Assembly: GCA_003162995.1 (NCBI GenBank) | Contig: PLUZ01000263.1 | Location: 350-9,603, forward strand | Reading direction: 5' to 3' | Origin: Methylocapsa sp. | Lineage (GTDB): Bacteria; Pseudomonadota; Alphaproteobacteria; Rhizobiales; Beijerinckiaceae | DNA: 9,254 nt | Part shown: positions 7,551 to 9,254 of the stretch, one piece after another | Numbering within the stretch: position 1 is the first letter of the stretch | How the letters are laid out: the number at the start of each line of letters is the position of its first letter | The notes under the pieces: model-generated | What the model was told of the DNA's origin: nothing | The model's input: the letters and a program-made list of their open reading frames with translations, nothing else | Database searches by the model: none | Program-made: the position numbers and the translations under genes

Positions 7551-7570
7551 GTTCCTGAACGAACAGGTAC
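7551..7570 (+). promoter_or_regulatory. Hairpin covering the EIIA ribosome binding site
   Basis: GTTCCTG (7551-7557) can pair with CAGGTAC (7564-7570) over a 6-base loop, with one T-T mismatch. The 3' arm contains CAGG, the only Shine-Dalgarno-like sequence before the ATG at 7576. A second, stronger stem CGTGCC/GGCACG (7532-7548) is directly upstream. This could tune translation of EIIA and HPr. The stem is short, so chance is possible. Confidence 0.3.
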
Positions 7571-7575
7571 GCTTG

Positions 7576-7977
7576 ATGATTGGAATCATCCTCGTGACCC
7601 ATGGCCGCCTGGCTTCGGAATTTCGCGCCGCGCTGGAACATGTGGTCGGTCCTCAAAAGCAGATCGAATCGGTTGGCATCGGGCCGGATGACGATATCGA
7701 ACAGCGGCGCCAGGATATCATTTCCGCCGTCACGAAAGTCGACAGCGGCTCCGGCGTCGTCGTGCTCACAGATATGTTTGGGGGTACACCCTCAAATCTC
7801 GCGATTTCGATTATGAATGGCTCTCATATTGAGGTCATCGCGGGGGTCAATCTGCCGATGCTGATTAAGCTTGCCTCGGTGCGCGATAGCGCTAGCCTCG
7901 AACAAGCGGTCTGCCAAGCCCAGGACGCCGGCCGCAAATATATTTATGTGGCAAGCAAGTTCTTGGGCGGAAAATGA
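7576..7977 (+). CDS. manX: PTS EIIA component, mannose family (EIIA-Man)
   Basis: The 133-residue protein matches a single EIIA(Man) domain. H9 in the segment IILVTHG is the phospho-acceptor. The motifs DMFGGTPSN (about 66-74) and GVNLPML (about 90-96) are the conserved active-site loops. It receives phosphate from HPr. No EIIB, EIIC or EIID partner is nearby, which fits the known alphaproteobacterial situation where this EIIA is a regulatory output and not a sugar transporter part. The start ATG 7576 is preceded by CAGG 8 bases upstream; a TTG three bases earlier is in frame but less likely. The stop overlaps the HPr start as ATGA, so the two are translationally coupled. It is separated from hprK by a terminator-like hairpin and a repeat, so it probably has its own promoter, which I could not identify. 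Confidence 0.92.
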   Translation: MIGIILVTHGRLASEFRAALEHVVGPQKQIESVGIGPDDDIEQRRQDIISAVTKVDSGSGVVVLTDMFGGTPSNLAISIMNGSHIEVIAGVNLPMLIKLASVRDSASLEQAVCQAQDAGRKYIYVASKFLGGK

Positions 7978-8309
7978 AGATGGACGATACGAACCCGGTT
8001 GAGCCAGGCGATTGCCCGGACCTTGATCCGGCGGCGGATGTCCTCGTACGCACCCTTGAAATCGTCAATCGCAAGGGGCTGCACGCCCGCGCGACCGCGA
8101 AACTCGTGCAATGTGTCGACCGGTTCGATGTTGCCGTCACGGTCAGCCGCTGCGGAGAAACCGTCGGCGGGACCTCGATCATGGGCATTTTGACCCTGGG
8201 CGCCGGACCGGGAATGACGATTACCGTTACCGCGGCAGGCGCAGAGGCGGCAGAGGCGCTGGAGGCCATCACGGCGCTCGTTGCCAACCGCTTCGGCGAG
8301 GATGAATAG
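7974..8309 (+). CDS. ptsH: Phosphocarrier protein HPr
   Basis: The 111-residue protein contains the HPr fold from about residue 22. H37 in NRKGLHARAT is the EI-dependent phosphorylation site (His15 in enteric numbering). S68 in the segment GTSIMGILTL is the serine that HprK phosphorylates (Ser46 equivalent), with the same 31-residue spacing from the histidine as in classical HPr. It therefore can pass phosphate to EIIA(Man) and be controlled by HprK. It has an acidic, proline-containing N-terminal extension of about 22 residues (DDTNPVEPGD...) before the usual start of the domain, making it longer than the typical 85-90 residues. The ATG overlaps the EIIA stop by four bases; ATG 7980 is an alternative start two codons later. 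Enzyme I is not in the window. Confidence 0.93.
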   Translation: MKMDDTNPVEPGDCPDLDPAADVLVRTLEIVNRKGLHARATAKLVQCVDRFDVAVTVSRCGETVGGTSIMGILTLGAGPGMTITVTAAGAEAAEALEAITALVANRFGEDE

Positions 8310-8310
8310 A

Positions 8311-8341
8311 CCATCCTCGATTCAGGAGGAATCGCTCATGG
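8311..8341 (+). promoter_or_regulatory. Hairpin with Shine-Dalgarno loop just after HPr
   Basis: CGATTC (8318-8323) and GAATCG (8329-8334) form a perfect 6-bp stem with loop AGGAG. CCAT (8311-8314) and ATGG (8338-8341) pair outside a 3x3 internal loop. The loop is part of an ideal ribosome binding site AGGAGGA, and the ATG at 8338 lies in the outer stem. It begins two bases after the HPr stop codon. There is no T-run, so it is not an obvious terminator. Confidence 0.35.
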
Positions 8342-8409
8342 TTTCTATGTCTTTGTTTTGTCGAATGATCTTATCCAAAGAGCCTGCAACTTTGGAGATC
8401 ATGCTCTAG
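8338..8409 (+). CDS. Possible 23-residue small protein after HPr (doubtful)
   Basis: ATG 8338 is preceded by AGGAGGA at a 7-base spacing, the best Shine-Dalgarno sequence on the plus strand of the window. It opens a 23-codon frame ending in TAG at 8407-8409, giving a mildly hydrophobic peptide beginning MVSMSLFCRMIL. Its second half is read from the palindromic repeat at 8363-8408, which argues against a conserved peptide. It would be the third gene of the EIIA-HPr unit, 28 bases after HPr. It overlaps the end of pgi by 4 bases on the other strand. I know of no family. It may instead be a fortuitous frame or a leader. Confidence 0.2.
   Translation: MVSMSLFCRMILSKEPATLEIML
8363..8408 (-). repeat. 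Palindromic repeat copy at the pgi 3' end
   Basis: Read on the minus strand it begins TAGAGCATGATCTCCAAAG and ends CTTTGGATAAGATCATTC. The arms GATCTCCAAAG (8400-8390) and CTTTGGATAAGATC (8380-8367) pair over 11 bp with one 3-base bulge and a 9-base loop. It resembles a repeat family that I recall as widespread in Rhizobiales, with consensus of the type AGAGCATGATCCCGAAAAGT; here both arms have changed together so that pairing is kept. It lies between convergent HPr and pgi, and may act as a weak bidirectional terminator or transcript end protector. Confidence 0.65.
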
Positions 8410-9254
8410 CGATAGGCCCGCGCCGCTGCGATGAGGCCAGCTGTCGACGAGTCGAACGCTTCCGTCGAGCGGCCCGCATCGGCGACGATTGGCGTGAGCG
8501 TGTTGGCGAGTTCCTTTCCGAGTTCCACGCCCCATTGATCGAAGGAGTTAATGTTCCAAACGACACCTTGAACGAAAACCTTGTGCTCATAGAGGGCAAT
8601 CAATTGGCCGAGTACGCGCGGCGTCATTTTTTTATAGAGGAAAGTGCTTGAAGGCCGGTTGCCTTCAAACACTTTGTGGGGCGCGAGTGAGTCGATTGCC
8701 GCGGGGCTCATATTTTGCGCCCTTAATCGCTCCCGGACCACCTCGATCGTACGCCCTTGCATGAGGGCCTGGCTCTGGGCGAGGCAATTGGCGAAGAGCA
8801 AGTTATGATGCGCGGCATCGGCGTTGCTTGGCCGCGCCGCGACGAGGAAGTCGATCGGCACGATTGTGGTGCCCTGATGCAGCATCTGGAAGAAGGCGTG
8901 CTGGCCGTTCGTCCCTGGTTCTCCGAAAACCACCGGCGCGGTCTCGTATCCCACACGCGTGCCCGATAAATCTACCGACTTGCCGTTGGATTCCATTTCA
9001 AGTTGCTGAAGATAGGCCGGAAACCTCGCCATCCGCTCGTCGTAAGGAATGACGGCATGCGCCGCGCAACCCCAAAAATCGCGGTACCAGATTCCGAGCA
9101 TGGCCATCAGAACCGGAATATTGCGATCCAAAGGAGCCTCGACGAAATGGGTGTCGATGTCTTGTCCGCCTTGCAGGAATTTCTCGAATTTCTCCTTGCC
9201 TATTCCGATCGCCAGCAAAAGCCCAATCGACGACCAGATCGAATAGCGGCCGCC
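8406..9254 (-). CDS. pgi: Glucose-6-phosphate isomerase, C-terminal half (partial, runs off right edge)
   Basis: The visible 282 residues are the C-terminal half of a protein usually about 550 long. The frame is open to the window edge and its first residues GGRYSIWSSIG are the first PGI family signature. Next comes GEPGTNGQHAFFQMLHQG with the catalytic glutamate. The AAHHNLLFAN region holds the histidine linked to ring opening. The second signature, FDQWGVELGKEL, contains the active-site lysine. The enzyme converts glucose-6-phosphate and fructose-6-phosphate in the cytoplasm, in glycolysis and gluconeogenesis. It converges on the EIIA-HPr pair with a 96-base gap. Its TAG stop (8408-8406) coincides with the edge of a palindromic repeat. 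No disruption is seen. The start and N-terminal domain are outside the window. Confidence 0.97.
   Translation of the reverse strand, partial: GGRYSIWSSIGLLLAIGIGKEKFEKFLQGGQDIDTHFVEAPLDRNIPVLMAMLGIWYRDFWGCAAHAVIPYDERMARFPAYLQQLEMESNGKSVDLSGTRVGYETAPVVFGEPGTNGQHAFFQMLHQGTTIVPIDFLVAARPSNADAAHHNLLFANCLAQSQALMQGRTIEVVRERLRAQNMSPAAIDSLAPHKVFEGNRPSSTFLYKKMTPRVLGQLIALYEHKVFVQGVVWNINSFDQWGVELGKELANTLTPIVADAGRSTEAFDSSTAGLIAAARAYR

Noticed and set aside
1..9254. CRISPR array, tRNA, rRNA, insertion sequence or phage genes
   Set aside because: I saw no regularly spaced direct repeats, no cloverleaf-like sequence, no transposase or phage-like protein and no terminal inverted repeats of an insertion sequence.

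Overview
The window looks like chromosomal DNA of an alphaproteobacterium of the order Hyphomicrobiales (Rhizobiales). The evidence is the block chvI - chvG - short hprK - EIIA(Man) - HPr, which is characteristic of this group, and three copies of a short palindromic repeat built on the core AGAGCATGATC, which I recall as common in rhizobial and Beijerinckiaceae-like genomes. The family-level placement (Beijerinckiaceae-like) is an impression only.

Left part, minus strand (1-3085): a two-gene cassette transcribed leftwards. The first gene (2962-1505) encodes a fusion of an N-terminal HAD phosphatase with a C-terminal UbiA-family membrane prenyltransferase. It is followed after 18 bases by a large polytopic membrane protein (from 1486, running off the left edge). 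A candidate promoter lies at 3085-3055. The cassette is plausibly a machine for making and using a polyprenyl-phosphate-linked sugar, but the substrate cannot be read from the sequence.

Middle (3086-6999): about 580 bases of non-coding DNA with several small palindromes. Then, on the plus strand, come the response regulator ChvI, the membrane sensor kinase ChvG and a short HPr kinase HprK. The chvI-chvG spacer holds a degenerate repeat copy and a perfect 10-bp palindrome.

Right part (7000-9254): 576 bases with no gene that I can support separate hprK from the EIIA start. They hold a terminator-like hairpin, a second repeat copy and a hairpin that would pair the EIIA ribosome binding site. 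EIIA(Man) and HPr then follow as a translationally coupled pair (ATGA overlap). A third repeat copy sits between HPr and the convergent 3' half of glucose-6-phosphate isomerase (pgi, minus strand, running off the right edge); its edge supplies the pgi stop codon.

Together the plus-strand genes form a regulatory unit. ChvG/ChvI is an envelope and acid stress two-component system. HprK, EIIA(Man) and HPr are an incomplete, regulatory phosphotransferase system with no sugar permease, in which HPr carries both the catalytic histidine (H37) and the regulatory serine (S68). I see no clearly new system here. The points most worth checking are the HAD-UbiA plus membrane protein cassette, the broken hprK-to-EIIA junction, the possible RNA structures before EIIA and after HPr, and the repeat at the pgi stop.
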